From: Myroides odoratimimus
GTDB lineage: Bacteria > Bacteroidota > Bacteroidia > Flavobacteriales > Flavobacteriaceae
Reading direction: 5' to 3'
NCBI RefSeq assembly: GCF_001485415.1
Contig: NZ_BCMQ01000016.1
Location: 1 to 64,000, forward strand
Length of the DNA stretch: 64,000 nucleotides
The notes under the pieces are model-generated. The model worked only from the letters and a program-made list of their open reading frames with translations, had not been told where the DNA came from and made no database searches. Below are positions 52,413 through 61,147 of the stretch, one piece after another (position 1 is the stretch's first letter; the number at the start of each line of letters is the position of its first letter). Position numbers and translations under genes: made by a program.

Positions 52413-53180
52413 TTATTTAAACCACACTTCATATCCAAATCTACAAATAGCAATGAACATGATGAATAAGAAGATATATCTCACCCATACCTGTCCTTTT
52501 AGAATAGCCATCTTCGCTCCAAAATATCCTCCTAAACCGTTACAAACAGCCATTGGGATAGCAACTTTCCATATAATAGCTCCTTTTAATAAAAATAAGC
52601 AGATACTACCAAAGTTGGTCACTAGGTTAATCAGTTTTGCATAAGCAGATGCTTTAAAAAAGTCAAAACCAATTAAAAAAACAAATCCCATAATAAAGAA
52701 AGTACCTGTAGCTGGCCCAATAAAACCATCGTAAAAACCTACTACTACCGAAATGATAACTCCCCAGATATACTTCTGTCTATCTGTAATATTAGTAATC
52801 GCTTTTCTAGAGAAGTCCTTTTTGACATAAGTGAATATCCATAGGGCTATTAAGATGATAAATAACAAAGGCTTCATAAAGTCATTATTCACTATCGTCA
52901 AAACATAAGAGCCTGCAAAAGCACTTCCAAAAGAGATCAAGGCTAATAGGGCAAAGTACATCCAGTTTATCTTAGTCTGCTTTAAATATTGTCTGACAGC
53001 TATAGCCGTTCCTGAAAAAGCGGGAATCTTAAGTGTACCTATCACAGTCGATACAGGGAGTTGGGGTAATAAGGCTAGGCCTAGTGGTGTTTGTATTAGT
53101 CCTCCTCCTCCTGCGATGGCATCTATAAACCCAGCACAGAAAGCAACTATTCCTAAATACAATAAGATATCTAATTCCAT
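52413..53180 (-). CDS. TSUP family (TauE/SafE) membrane transporter
   Basis: 255 residues from the Met at 53180 (MELDILLYLG). About eight membrane segments. The first, with AFCAGFIDAIAGGGGLIQTP, and the later SVVVGFYDGFIGPATGTFFI carry the two TauE/SafE repeats (GxxxGxxGxGGG). TSUP proteins export sulfite, sulfonates or organic acids. It leads the operon with the LRR-like and SUKH genes, though a functional link is not obvious. A TACATTTG -7 box lies at 53199-53206. Confidence 0.92.
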   Translation of the reverse strand: MELDILLYLGIVAFCAGFIDAIAGGGGLIQTPLGLALLPQLPVSTVIGTLKIPAFSGTAIAVRQYLKQTKINWMYFALLALISFGSAFAGSYVLTIVNNDFMKPLLFIILIALWIFTYVKKDFSRKAITNITDRQKYIWGVIISVVVGFYDGFIGPATGTFFIMGFVFLIGFDFFKASAYAKLINLVTNFGSICLFLLKGAIIWKVAIPMAVCNGLGGYFGAKMAILKGQVWVRYIFLFIMFIAICRFGYEVWFK

Positions 53181-53198
53181 TTGTGTTTTATAAGTACA

Positions 53199-53206
53199 CA
53201 AATGTA
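53199..53206 (-). promoter_or_regulatory. Candidate -7 box of the TSUP operon
   Basis: TACATTTG on the minus strand fits TAnnTTTG, 18 bp before the ATG at 53180. Its position supports that ATG over an upstream Met at 53201. Confidence 0.45.
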
Positions 53207-53271
53207 GAAGTATTACTTTATCTTCTAAAGTGTATTTTTCCTTTTTTATCTAAAAACCACTAGTTAATAAA

Positions 53272-53301
53272 AAAACCACTAACAATAGTTAGTGGTTTTC
53301 T
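53272..53301 (-). terminator. Terminator of the CHU_C protein gene
   Basis: AAAACCACTAAC / GTTAGTGGTTTT with a short loop and T runs on both strands. It lies about 70 bp after the stop at 53371. A second partial copy of the left arm, AAAAACCACTAGTTA, lies just before it. Confidence 0.8.
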
Positions 53302-53370
53302 TTCATTTTGTATTAAGAGCATCTATGTCAATAATACCTTAATAACTCTATTAATCATTTTCTTTTAACT

Positions 53371-54651
53371 TTATTCATTCTCTAAATGTAAGTATCCTTG
53401 TTTCTTGATAATTCTAGCTCCTCTAGCATCAGAATATTCGTATGTTAAGACGTAGAAGTAAGTACCTGTTGGTAGTTTAGCATTTTTATTCATAGTACCA
53501 CGCCCTTCTGAATATCCTTTAAATACATTACCATTACTATCATAATTGGTTGTTTCGTACACCTTAGCTCCCCATCTATTAAAGATCTGTACTTTGTTAT
53601 TAGGGTAACGAGTAATATTATCAATAATAAAATAATCATTCTTACCGTCTCCATTAGGAGAAACAGCGTTATATACGACTACATCACCATCTAACATTAC
53701 ATCAGTATTTACTGTCCCTAAAGTGAAGAATCCATAACCATTTACAGCAGTAGCTGTAGTTACTTCTTTATTTGCGATATCTACTACTCCTCCTTCATCT
53801 ACCCAAATAAGATTATGTGAATCCCAACGGATAATATGTAAATCTTTTTCTGGATTTAGTAACATCTCTTTCAATGTAGTATTCTCGCTCCAACTCAAGG
53901 TTAGCAAGACATCTCCTTCTGTGTTATTTCCTTTATCTACTAACCAAAACTCTTTTGTATTCAATAAATTAATTACTCCAGATTTATTACTATGAGATTC
54001 GAAGAACTGTTTATCATCATAAATATATCTACTAACATAAACAGATTTATCACTTTTAGGAGCAGAGATTTTAGCATATCTAAAGTTACCTTTATTTCCT
54101 TGAGGGAACATAAACTCATCGTTTCCTATTTTCTCTATCTCACCATCAGCAAAGCTTTTATCACTCACATTAATTGCTTTTGCTCCTTTTTGGAAACTGA
54201 TCATCCCTTTTGATAATCCTGTTGTTGCATTCAAAGTCGAGTCTACCTTTACAATTCCGTCTTGAAAATCCATTGTTCCATAGACATCTATATTTGTTTT
54301 CAGATCAAAAGCTCCTGCTGTCTGTGGATTATTTAAGACTACATCATAAAACTCAGTAAATGAGTTACCCGAAATAGTCTGTACCCCTGTTTCGTTCTCA
54401 TATCTACTAAACACGACTTTACCTGTCTTCGCATTTTTACTAATACTATAGATTCCTTCATTTGTAAAATTATTAAAGAAATAAACAGTACCATCATTAG
54501 TAAAGTCACCTTTCTTTTCGTTAATAAACTCCGCTACAGTACCCATTTCTGTACCTGGCATAACGGATAATATTCCTTCATTTACAGTTTGTGCTGAAGC
54601 AATACATGGCACTAGCCCAAGAATTATTAAACTGATATTCTTCTTTTTCAT
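53371..54651 (-). CDS. Secreted protein with T9SS type B (CHU_C) sorting domain
   Basis: 426 residues. Signal peptide MKKKNISLIILGLVPCIASA. Beta-rich middle with repeat-like segments. The C-terminal domain (about residues 330-426) has VVYNAVSPNGDGKNDYFIID, KVQIFNRWGAKVYETTNYD and LPTGTYFYVLTY, the gliding-motility-associated/CHU_C hallmark of type IX secretion. It should be displayed at the surface or released. No catalytic motif; possible adhesin. It is surrounded by non-coding sequence on both sides. Confidence 0.9.
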   Translation of the reverse strand: MKKKNISLIILGLVPCIASAQTVNEGILSVMPGTEMGTVAEFINEKKGDFTNDGTVYFFNNFTNEGIYSISKNAKTGKVVFSRYENETGVQTISGNSFTEFYDVVLNNPQTAGAFDLKTNIDVYGTMDFQDGIVKVDSTLNATTGLSKGMISFQKGAKAINVSDKSFADGEIEKIGNDEFMFPQGNKGNFRYAKISAPKSDKSVYVSRYIYDDKQFFESHSNKSGVINLLNTKEFWLVDKGNNTEGDVLLTLSWSENTTLKEMLLNPEKDLHIIRWDSHNLIWVDEGGVVDIANKEVTTATAVNGYGFFTLGTVNTDVMLDGDVVVYNAVSPNGDGKNDYFIIDNITRYPNNKVQIFNRWGAKVYETTNYDSNGNVFKGYSEGRGTMNKNAKLPTGTYFYVLTYEYSDARGARIIKKQGYLHLENE

Positions 54652-55211
54652 AACTACTCTTTTTATTCATTTTATCCCCAGCTTTAAAAGCAATATTAGC
54701 TTTCAATCTCTGGTTTTTTTAACCTTATCCCTACGAGGTCGTTTTACAATAAAACCAAAAATCGCACCAATTAATCTATTTTGTATAAAATTTTGTACCT
54801 AATCATTCTTCTATTAGATCTTTTCAGCAATTTCACTAGTCTCAAACACCTATAAAACGAACACACTATTTATTATTTTATCATAATTACTAGCAATACA
54901 AAAATAGAACTTAACCAACAATATTTAATACTACACAAACATTTATACACAATAAATAAAAATATTATACAAATACACGATTAAAACTCATAAAATAACA
55001 ATTGTAAAAAATAATTTACAAAAACCTTCTAGTCACCATAGGCGACTCCCCTCTAGTCTATAAACACCTCATGTATACCTCTAGTGATTAATCGTTAAAT
55101 TACAATCTTATTTTACAACAAACAATCGCTAATGGTGAATATTTAATTCTCTGATGCTTTTATCATTTATTCAACTACTCTTACTGTCTTTCTGAACATT
55201 AAAATAATATT
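54652..55211. other. Gene-free AT-rich stretch
   Basis: About 560 bases upstream of the CHU_C gene with extreme A+T. No gene or RNA was recognised. Confidence 0.5.
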
Positions 55212-55262
55212 TTAAAAAAATAAGAGCCAAATATCTAAAGATACTTGACTCTTATTTCTACT
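55212..55262. terminator. Terminator-like hairpin, both strands
   Basis: AAATAAGAG (55219-55227) pairs with CTCTTATTT, with additional internal pairs (CAA/TTG, TATCT/AGATA). A and T runs occur on both sides. No recognised gene flanks it directly; it may end a transcript that includes the 24-residue ORF or the 36-codon frame 55258-55368. Confidence 0.5.
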
Positions 55263-55334
55263 TTTCTTTTCCATTAATATTATACATTATCCAGCACCTA
55301 TACAGGATACTAATAAAGCTTAGTAAATGACCGA

Positions 55335-55382
55335 TTAAAAAAACATAGGTTCTAGTTAGATAATACACTAACTAGAAACCTA
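55335..55382 (-). terminator. Terminator of the 24-codon gene
   Basis: TAGGTTCTAGTTAG (55346-55359) pairs with CTAACTAGAAACCTA (55368-55382), one bulge, 8-base loop. On the minus strand it is followed by TGTTTTTTTAA. It lies 66 bp after the small ORF stop and has no other upstream gene, so it supports a short minus-strand transcript. Confidence 0.65.
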
Positions 55383-55447
55383 CTACAAACAACGTATCTA
55401 TAATTCGGCCAGAACTATATTTTATCGTATAACTACAAAGCGCAGTA

Positions 55448-55522
55448 TTATAGTAAATGCGTTATAAACTCTCTTACAAGAGAATAAATCACGACAACAG
55501 CACTTAATATCCATTTTATCAT
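55448..55522 (-). CDS. Small 24-residue hydrophobic peptide gene
   Basis: A 24-codon frame, MIKWILSAVVVIYSLVREFI ending THLL, with one predicted membrane helix (about 4-15) and a basic/aromatic rim. It has a Shine-Dalgarno-type AGGAGT (complement of 55526-55531) four bases before the ATG, unusual in this window, and a rho-independent terminator 66 bp later. The RBS, short size, hydrophobic core and terminator together argue for a real gene. Type I toxins and small membrane regulators have this form, but no family is recognised. A further minus-strand frame of 36 codons (55258-55368, GTG start, one hydrophobic segment) begins inside the terminator and is much less certain. Confidence 0.5.
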   Translation of the reverse strand: MIKWILSAVVVIYSLVREFITHLL

Positions 55523-55768
55523 AATACTCCTATTTATGACGTTATAACTATTTTTTACAATTACTTCTTTACTGTATATAAGCAAGAATATTGACTCTAA
55601 TTCTATTTTCAACAAAACCTCTAATCAAATCAATACTTCTTATTAAAAGAAATATTCTTAACAGAAAACATTAAGTATCCTTCATTAATACTAAGATTTC
55701 AATACCTAGAGAGTCTCTTATGAAGAGCAAATATATAACAAATCACTTAATGGTGACTTAATAATTAG

Positions 55769-55776
55769 TACTTTTG
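55769..55776 (+). promoter_or_regulatory. Candidate -7 box for the TetR gene
   Basis: TACTTTTG fits TAnnTTTG. It overlaps a possible TTG start at 55774, so the translated start should be the ATG at 55801. Confidence 0.5.
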
Positions 55777-55800
55777 ATAAAATATTTTTTTTACTTCATT

Positions 55801-56430
55801 ATGTCAGAGAAAAAGGAAAAACCAAGAGAGAGAAATAAAGAAAAAAGTAAAGAAACATTACTTCAAGCAGTAGGAATAATCTTAAAGGAAAAAGGCTATT
55901 CTGCTCTTAAAGTAAATGATATCGCTGCAACGGCAGGCTTAGACAAAAAACTTATCTATAATTACTTTGGAGGTGTAGATCAATTACTTGATGAGTATAT
56001 CAACTCCCAATATTTTTGGAACAATATAGATCCTGATTTATTGTTAGACGAAGCCACTAAAGATGGCGGAAAAGAAATGGGTAAAGCATTATTAGCTGAA
56101 CAATACGACTTTGTTCAACAAAACAAGGAGTTTCAAAAACTAATGCTTTGGCAATTATCCGAAGACAGAGATTCTTTAAAAAGAATTATAACTAAACAGG
56201 AAGATATAGGAGAAGTACTATTTAAGAATGTATCTGATCATCACTTTGGTGATAAAGCAGATAATTATCGCGCTTTAATGGCTATTCTTGTATCTGGGGC
56301 TTATTACCTCAACTTATACGCTGAACACAATGGAAGGTATTTCTGTGGTATAGACCTCCACAGTGATGAAGGAAGACAAAAGATAAAAGAGGCAATGAAC
56401 TCTATTATAGACAAGGCCTACGAAAAGTAA
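55801..56430 (+). CDS. TetR/AcrR-family transcriptional regulator
   Basis: 209 residues from the ATG at 55801 (MSEKKEKPRERNKEKSKETL). N-terminal TetR helix-turn-helix: LLQAVGIILKEKGYSALKVN then DIAATAGLDKKLIYNYFGGV (about residues 21-60). The C-terminal ligand domain (about 75-209) is alpha-helical. Target unknown: the neighbouring gene is convergent (AraC), and the divergent upstream region has no recognised gene except the 24-codon frame. It may be autoregulated at the promoter near 55769. Confidence 0.9.
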   Translation: MSEKKEKPRERNKEKSKETLLQAVGIILKEKGYSALKVNDIAATAGLDKKLIYNYFGGVDQLLDEYINSQYFWNNIDPDLLLDEATKDGGKEMGKALLAEQYDFVQQNKEFQKLMLWQLSEDRDSLKRIITKQEDIGEVLFKNVSDHHFGDKADNYRALMAILVSGAYYLNLYAEHNGRYFCGIDLHSDEGRQKIKEAMNSIIDKAYEK

Positions 56431-56480
56431 AAAACAAGAAAGAGAATAGTATAACTTATATCTATTCTCTTTCTTGTTTT
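56431..56480. terminator. Bidirectional terminator between TetR and AraC genes
   Basis: AAAACAAGAAAGAGAATAG (56431-56449) is perfectly complementary to 56462-56480, a 19-bp stem with a 12-base loop, with A and T runs at the ends. It separates two convergent genes. Confidence 0.92.
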
Positions 56481-56503
56481 AAACATTGTCAATACTAGAC
56501 AAG

Positions 56504-57391
56504 TTATAATATAAACTTATGTTTGCGATAATCACTAGGTGAATACCCTGTCACCTTTTTAAATAACCTTGTAAAATAAGAAGGTGAATTATACTTTAAT
56601 TCAAAAGCGATACCTGCAATATCTCTTGTTTTATCTTGTAAGAGTATTTGACTATGTAAGATACTAATCTCATTAATCCACTGTTTAGGTGGTTTATTAG
56701 TAGCTTCCTTGACACATTTATTGAGATAATTCTCTGAGATGTGAAGAAGGTTAGCATAAAACAGTACATTCTTATGGTCGATATGAAATTTCTGTACCAA
56801 CTCTCTGAAGCGAAAGGCAATATCTAGTTGTCTACTCATCGGAGTCTTCTTTTCCATATCAACGCGAATTACCTTCATTAATATAGCCTCTAACAAAGTA
56901 ACACAAATCTCTACATCTCTATTTTCACTTAAAGATTCTTCTTCTAGCAAATCTAATGTTCTACCTACCCAACTCGCATTCATCTCATTAAGCTTTACAT
57001 GAGGATTCATGGCAAAAAACTTTAAATCAGTTGCTCCTAATGATATATCTGTAACCACATCGTTCTCATATATAACAAAATACCCCCTGATATCCTCTGA
57101 TATAGATAGGGTTGCTGTTATATTTCCATTCTTGACATTGATAATCTCATGTTTAGACAAAGTATAAGCTCCACTATCTAAATACTGTGTCATCTCCCCC
57201 GTAGTCAACATAATCATAAAATTAAATGTGGTACGATAAGGGATAACAGGCATTAAAATTCCCCTTAAATAGTCTTCTAAACGATAAACTTGAATCTTGC
57301 TATCATTCTCTAAATAACTATTATCCAAATGAGGCAAAAACAACTTCTTATACTGATAGTTGTTCAATATTTCAATAGACGGCTTCGACAT
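56504..57391 (-). CDS. AraC-family regulator at the end of the urease locus
   Basis: 295 residues. The C-terminal double helix-turn-helix is AraC type: NLLHISENYLNKCVKEATNK (about 204-223), DIAGIAFELKYNSPSYFTRL (about 254-273) and FKKVTGYSPSDYRKHK. The N-terminal 190 residues are a ligand-sensing domain of unknown specificity. It follows the urea transporter gene by 80 bp on the same strand, so it may be part of the operon or be its regulator. Urea-responsive AraC activators (UreR) control urease in some enterobacteria; by analogy only. Confidence 0.88.
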   Translation of the reverse strand: MSKPSIEILNNYQYKKLFLPHLDNSYLENDSKIQVYRLEDYLRGILMPVIPYRTTFNFMIMLTTGEMTQYLDSGAYTLSKHEIINVKNGNITATLSISEDIRGYFVIYENDVVTDISLGATDLKFFAMNPHVKLNEMNASWVGRTLDLLEEESLSENRDVEICVTLLEAILMKVIRVDMEKKTPMSRQLDIAFRFRELVQKFHIDHKNVLFYANLLHISENYLNKCVKEATNKPPKQWINEISILHSQILLQDKTRDIAGIAFELKYNSPSYFTRLFKKVTGYSPSDYRKHKFIL

Positions 57392-57471
57392 ATTTCAACC
57401 AAATAATTAAGGCAAATTTTATAAAATAAATAGATCATTATCAATAGTCTATAGCTAATATTTTGCCAATA

Positions 57472-58383
57472 TTACTTAGATATTCTATCAATAAGATTAG
57501 TAATTCCTAGTTCTTCTAATTTCTTCACTATCCATTTGTCTAACTGCTTGATAGGATACATCACCCACATCGCAAATACAAAAGGGAATGTCAAAGTAGT
57601 CCATCCATACTTAATCATAAAAATATCGAAATAGGTAGAGATAATTACACTGATTAACACATACATTCCTGCACGTACTTTATCCTCTCCCATAGCAATA
57701 CCGCATAATACCGCATTAAAACTAAATACTCCTTCACTAATTAAAGCATTAGAGGCATGACTACTATGCGAAATATACACACTGACAATCACTGCTACAA
57801 AACCATATAATGCCTGTATAGGTCGGCTGATAAACACTCCCAAAAAGAATACAACTCCTGCTACAAAGCTCCCTTGAAATAATACTTGTCCAAAAGCATG
57901 GCCTTGAATTAAAAAGTCATCTAACTCTTCTATATCTACAAAGTGCTCAGGTACAGAACGAATAGCTAAATCAGGGATACTTAGAATAAACAGTGAAATC
58001 CAAGTAAAAAGAATAAAAGGAAATGTATAAGCTGGTAATTCCTTTTTTATTGCCCATCCCATTATAATGGTTGATAAAACAGATGAAATAATCATCATCG
58101 CATATACCCAAATACTAGGTTCAAAATAAAATATTAAAGCTACCCCTATCAGACATGAATTAAACCCATATAGTCCATTCTCTATGTCCTGCCTATCAAA
58201 TCTCAACAACTTCGCTGTTATAATAGCTACTATATTACTCAGAGATGCCGCTAACGCCATATTGGTAGAATCGTAATATATTGCTGCCAAGAACAGCATT
58301 CCTGTTATTGCATTGGCTTGTAACATAATCTGTCCAAAACCTCTAAAAAAGGCCTTAAAACAATGAACTATAAGTTCTTTCAT
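57472..58383 (-). CDS. Urea transporter (UT family)
   Basis: 303 residues, about ten membrane segments in two homologous halves. Landmarks: FRGFGQIMLQANAITGMLFL (about 14-33), ENGLYGFNSCLIGVALIFYF (about 68-87) and, in the second half, ISEGVFSFNAVLCGIAMGED (about 214-233), with the NxxL/GFNxxLxG motif of UT/Yut channels. It should let urea enter passively so the cytoplasmic urease can consume it. It lies 41 bp after ureD. Confidence 0.93.
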   Translation of the reverse strand: MKELIVHCFKAFFRGFGQIMLQANAITGMLFLAAIYYDSTNMALAASLSNIVAIITAKLLRFDRQDIENGLYGFNSCLIGVALIFYFEPSIWVYAMMIISSVLSTIIMGWAIKKELPAYTFPFILFTWISLFILSIPDLAIRSVPEHFVDIEELDDFLIQGHAFGQVLFQGSFVAGVVFFLGVFISRPIQALYGFVAVIVSVYISHSSHASNALISEGVFSFNAVLCGIAMGEDKVRAGMYVLISVIISTYFDIFMIKYGWTTLTFPFVFAMWVMYPIKQLDKWIVKKLEELGITNLIDRISK

Positions 58384-58424
58384 AGTTTTATTTTTGAGTT
58401 TTTAATTAAAATCTACTTAGGCTG

Positions 58425-59213
58425 TTATAAAAACAACTCATCCCATAGCTTCTGTTGAATTGTTTGAAATATATTGAATAGCTTTTCTGCTCCTTGTCCT
58501 AAAACTCGAATCATAAATCCATCTCCTTCTAATAAGCTTATACCGAATTCGATTCCTTCTTTCTCTCCATACTGTTTATAGAAAAATTCTATGTATTCTA
58601 GTACAGATACATTGGCGGTATTGTAATAAATCAGAGTTCCCTGATGAGTATATCCCTCTAGAATACCTATCTCTTTAATAGGCATTAAGTCAGGTTGTAA
58701 CAATACATTATCCTTTACTTTAAGCTTACCTTCTACATAAATCTCAGTCAAATTCTGAAAGTGATTGTACTCAAACTCTTCTCCTGATAACTTCCTTCCA
58801 CAAGTAATAATATCAGAAAGTAAAAAATGACAATCTTCCTTCATTTCTACTTTATTACGACTGATAAAAGTAGATGAACTCTGAGGCACTACCGGATGAG
58901 GAACATAGGCAAAAGCACTTCCCTTTTTCATATCTATTACAGCGGTTTGCATCGACTTATTCTTCATGTGAAAAAGACGTTGATACGCTTGTGTCTGTAA
59001 TTGAAGTTTAGTGTACTTAGCAAGGTGAATAGAGATGCGATGATCATCATTGTCTAACAGTCCTGGAGAAGAACTCATAATCATTAGATAAGCTGCCTTA
59101 TCTCTCTTATATTGCCCTACTGGTACAATTCGAAAAGGTTGAGTAACGTAAGCGTCCTTTAAATAAGAAGCTCCCTCACGTTGCTCAACTCTAATGTCTA
59201 ATGATGAAATCAT
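58425..59213 (-). CDS. ureD: Urease accessory protein UreD
   Basis: 262 residues. UreD scaffold for nickel delivery to apo-urease, with UreF and UreG. Recognisable UreD features: YLKDAYVTQPFRIVPVGQ (about 17-34), LMIMSSSPGLLDNDDHRI (about 43-60), the residues PHPVVPQSSSTFISRNKVEM (about 107-126) and a C-terminal RVLG segment. Gap to ureG is one base (59214). Urease itself and all other accessory genes are on the same strand. Confidence 0.9.
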   Translation of the reverse strand: MISSLDIRVEQREGASYLKDAYVTQPFRIVPVGQYKRDKAAYLMIMSSSPGLLDNDDHRISIHLAKYTKLQLQTQAYQRLFHMKNKSMQTAVIDMKKGSAFAYVPHPVVPQSSSTFISRNKVEMKEDCHFLLSDIITCGRKLSGEEFEYNHFQNLTEIYVEGKLKVKDNVLLQPDLMPIKEIGILEGYTHQGTLIYYNTANVSVLEYIEFFYKQYGEKEGIEFGISLLEGDGFMIRVLGQGAEKLFNIFQTIQQKLWDELFL

Positions 59214-59214
59214 A

Positions 59215-59853
59215 CTATCTCAATAAATTAGGTTCTTCAATATCCTCTAACAAAGCATATTTTTTAATCCAACCCACTATATCTTCTAACCCTTCTCCTG
59301 TTTTTAAATTAGAGAATAAGAAAGGGGCTCCTTTTCTCACTCGTCTTGCATCTGCCTCCATCACATTTAGATCTGCACCTACGTAAGGAGCTAAGTCTTT
59401 CTTATTGATTAACAACAGGTCAGAACGTGTGATGGCTGGTCCTCCTTTACTTGGCATTTTCTCCCCTTCTGCTACATCTAATACGAAAATAGTAATGTCG
59501 GCTAAGTCAGGGCTAAAGGTAGAAGATAAGTTATCTCCTCCACTCTCAATAAAAATCAACTCTAAATCAGGAAAACGATTAGCTAACTCATCTACAGCTT
59601 CCAGATTCATACTCGCGTCTTCGCGTATAGCAGTATGAGGGCATCCTCCTGTCTCTACTCCTATAATTCTATCTTTTGGCAATAGACTATTCTTAGCCAT
59701 AAACTCTGCATCTACACGAGTGTAAATGTCATTAGTAATTACAGCTAGATCATATTCATTTAATAATCGACGACTCAATCGTTCAAGTAGAGCTGTTTTA
59801 CCTGATCCAACAGGTCCTCCTACTCCTATTTTAATATATTTTCTATTTTCCAT
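59215..59853 (-). CDS. ureG: Urease accessory GTPase UreG
   Basis: 212 residues. SIMIBI GTPase: P-loop [17 protein letters not shown] (residues 7-23), the nickel-binding CPH motif in [18 protein letters not shown] (about 67-84), [20 protein letters not shown] (about 100-119) and the base-specific NKKD motif. It couples GTP hydrolysis to nickel transfer with UreE, UreF and UreD. Gap of 12 bp to ureF. Confidence 0.97.
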   Translation of the reverse strand: MENRKYIKIGVGGPVGSGKTALLERLSRRLLNEYDLAVITNDIYTRVDAEFMAKNSLLPKDRIIGVETGGCPHTAIREDASMNLEAVDELANRFPDLELIFIESGGDNLSSTFSPDLADITIFVLDVAEGEKMPSKGGPAITRSDLLLINKKDLAPYVGADLNVMEADARRVRKGAPFLFSNLKTGEGLEDIVGWIKKYALLEDIEEPNLLR

Positions 59854-59865
59854 ATTGTTGATTGT

Positions 59866-60558
59866 TTATGATAAATAAAGTCTTGAATAAAGGCGTTCGT
59901 GTTGCATACATCTGATGTCAAAACCAATATTACACAGACCGATAAGGTTTCTATCCATTACTAATGACTCTTCACTTAGTTTCAATAAATCATCGTGTAA
60001 GTAATACAGAATATCTTGCCCATCTAGTTGCCCTAGTGGTACTAGCTTTACAGCATTGGTAACCATCCCTATAGCTGCATTGTAGTAATATGCATGCATA
60101 GCTTCTACTAAAGGAATTTGCATTACTGCTGCAAAGACTCCATAAAGGATACAATAGTGATTATAAGTTTCTTTTGCCTTAATCAATTGTTCCCATTGTT
60201 GTACTACAGCATGCTCTCCACTGTATCTACTAAATATCTTATATAAACGCAATCCCAGCTTCTGACTACCTTGTCTTATTTCCATTGGTCCTTTCAGCGC
60301 ATTACACTCTTGATCCAATGCAATTAGTTCTTTAATATCTCCTAACACAGTAGCATCATAGGCCAACTTCATCAGTGCTGCATCATTGTACTTAATATTA
60401 TACCATAGATTATGTCTTATATACTGATCTGCTGATGCCTTATCACACACCATCCCATTCTGAACATAGGTTTCTAACCCATTAGAATGTGTATATCCCC
60501 CTATGGGTAATGCTGGATCTGCTAAATGCAATAACCTTCCTAAAAATGACTCTTGCAT
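59866..60558 (-). CDS. ureF: Urease accessory protein UreF
   Basis: 230 residues, mostly helical. LLHLADPALPIGGYTHSNGL (about 10-29) is the UreF signature, followed by ETYVQNG; the C-terminal QLDGQDILYYLHDDLLKLSE region fits too. It bridges UreG to UreD on apo-urease and may check nickel loading. It begins 3 bp from the ureE stop, so translation may be coupled. Confidence 0.93.
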   Translation of the reverse strand: MQESFLGRLLHLADPALPIGGYTHSNGLETYVQNGMVCDKASADQYIRHNLWYNIKYNDAALMKLAYDATVLGDIKELIALDQECNALKGPMEIRQGSQKLGLRLYKIFSRYSGEHAVVQQWEQLIKAKETYNHYCILYGVFAAVMQIPLVEAMHAYYYNAAIGMVTNAVKLVPLGQLDGQDILYYLHDDLLKLSEESLVMDRNLIGLCNIGFDIRCMQHERLYSRLYLS

Positions 60559-60561
60559 ACT

Positions 60562-61059
60562 CTATAATTTTAATGATAAACTACCTTTAGGCAGTGTAAA
60601 CGTAAACTTCTTATGCTGTTCAAAATCAACATTTGCATTTAGTGGACATCTCAACTTCTTTTCTATAACCTCTGTTGTATATCCATTTTTATCAAACCAC
60701 TCCTGCATAGAACGTTCATAAGGCATATATAAGCTATTACCTTCAGCAAAAAGTGGGATATGCTTATTTCCTATTTCATAAGCCACTAAACCTAATGTTT
60801 TCATATCAGATGCTGTAAAGGAAATAGCTTCACAAGGCAAAATAGATACCATGATTACTTTTTGCTGGTCTTCATATAGGATATCTCCATCTTTTAAACT
60901 CTGCCCTTTACCTAAAAAACGAATAGCAATAGATACCCCATCAGCTGTCACTAGACGCTGAATACGCTTCTCTACTTGATACCATTCGATGTATAAATAA
61001 TCGATATGCTTCTCTATCTCTTCTGACTTACAATTTCTTATCGCTTGAGTTACTAGCAT
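60562..61059 (-). CDS. ureE: Urease accessory nickel chaperone UreE
   Basis: 165 residues. N-terminal substrate-like domain (WYQVEKRIQRLVTADGVSIA) and C-terminal nickel domain with GLVAYEIGNKHIPLFAEGNS (about 91-110, His ligand). No His-rich C-terminal tail is present. It hands Ni to UreG. It is separated from ureC by 88 bp that contain a terminator-like hairpin (61075-61111), which may lower its expression. Confidence 0.92.
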   Translation of the reverse strand: MLVTQAIRNCKSEEIEKHIDYLYIEWYQVEKRIQRLVTADGVSIAIRFLGKGQSLKDGDILYEDQQKVIMVSILPCEAISFTASDMKTLGLVAYEIGNKHIPLFAEGNSLYMPYERSMQEWFDKNGYTTEVIEKKLRCPLNANVDFEQHKKFTFTLPKGSLSLKL

Positions 61060-61074
61060 TCTTACGTTTACTTA

Positions 61075-61111
61075 AAAATGAGAATACAGGGTTAAGAAAC
61101 CTTGTATTCTC
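61075..61111 (-). terminator. Terminator-like hairpin between ureC and ureE
   Basis: GAGAATACA pairs with TGTATTCTC and a GG/CC extension (loop about 7 bases, with one mismatch). On the minus strand it is followed by ATTTTTAAG. In the middle of a seven-gene operon, it may attenuate transcription into ureEFGD. An AC-rich RNA segment with CAACAAACAA repeats precedes the hairpin. Confidence 0.6.
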
Positions 61112-61147
61112 TTGTTGTTGGTTTATTTGTTTGTTGTTTCTTATAGT

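Noticed and set aside
55258..55368. 36-codon minus-strand frame (GTG start, one hydrophobic segment)
   Set aside because: It begins inside a terminator hairpin and has no RBS. Kept only as a possible companion of the 24-codon gene, not listed as a CDS.
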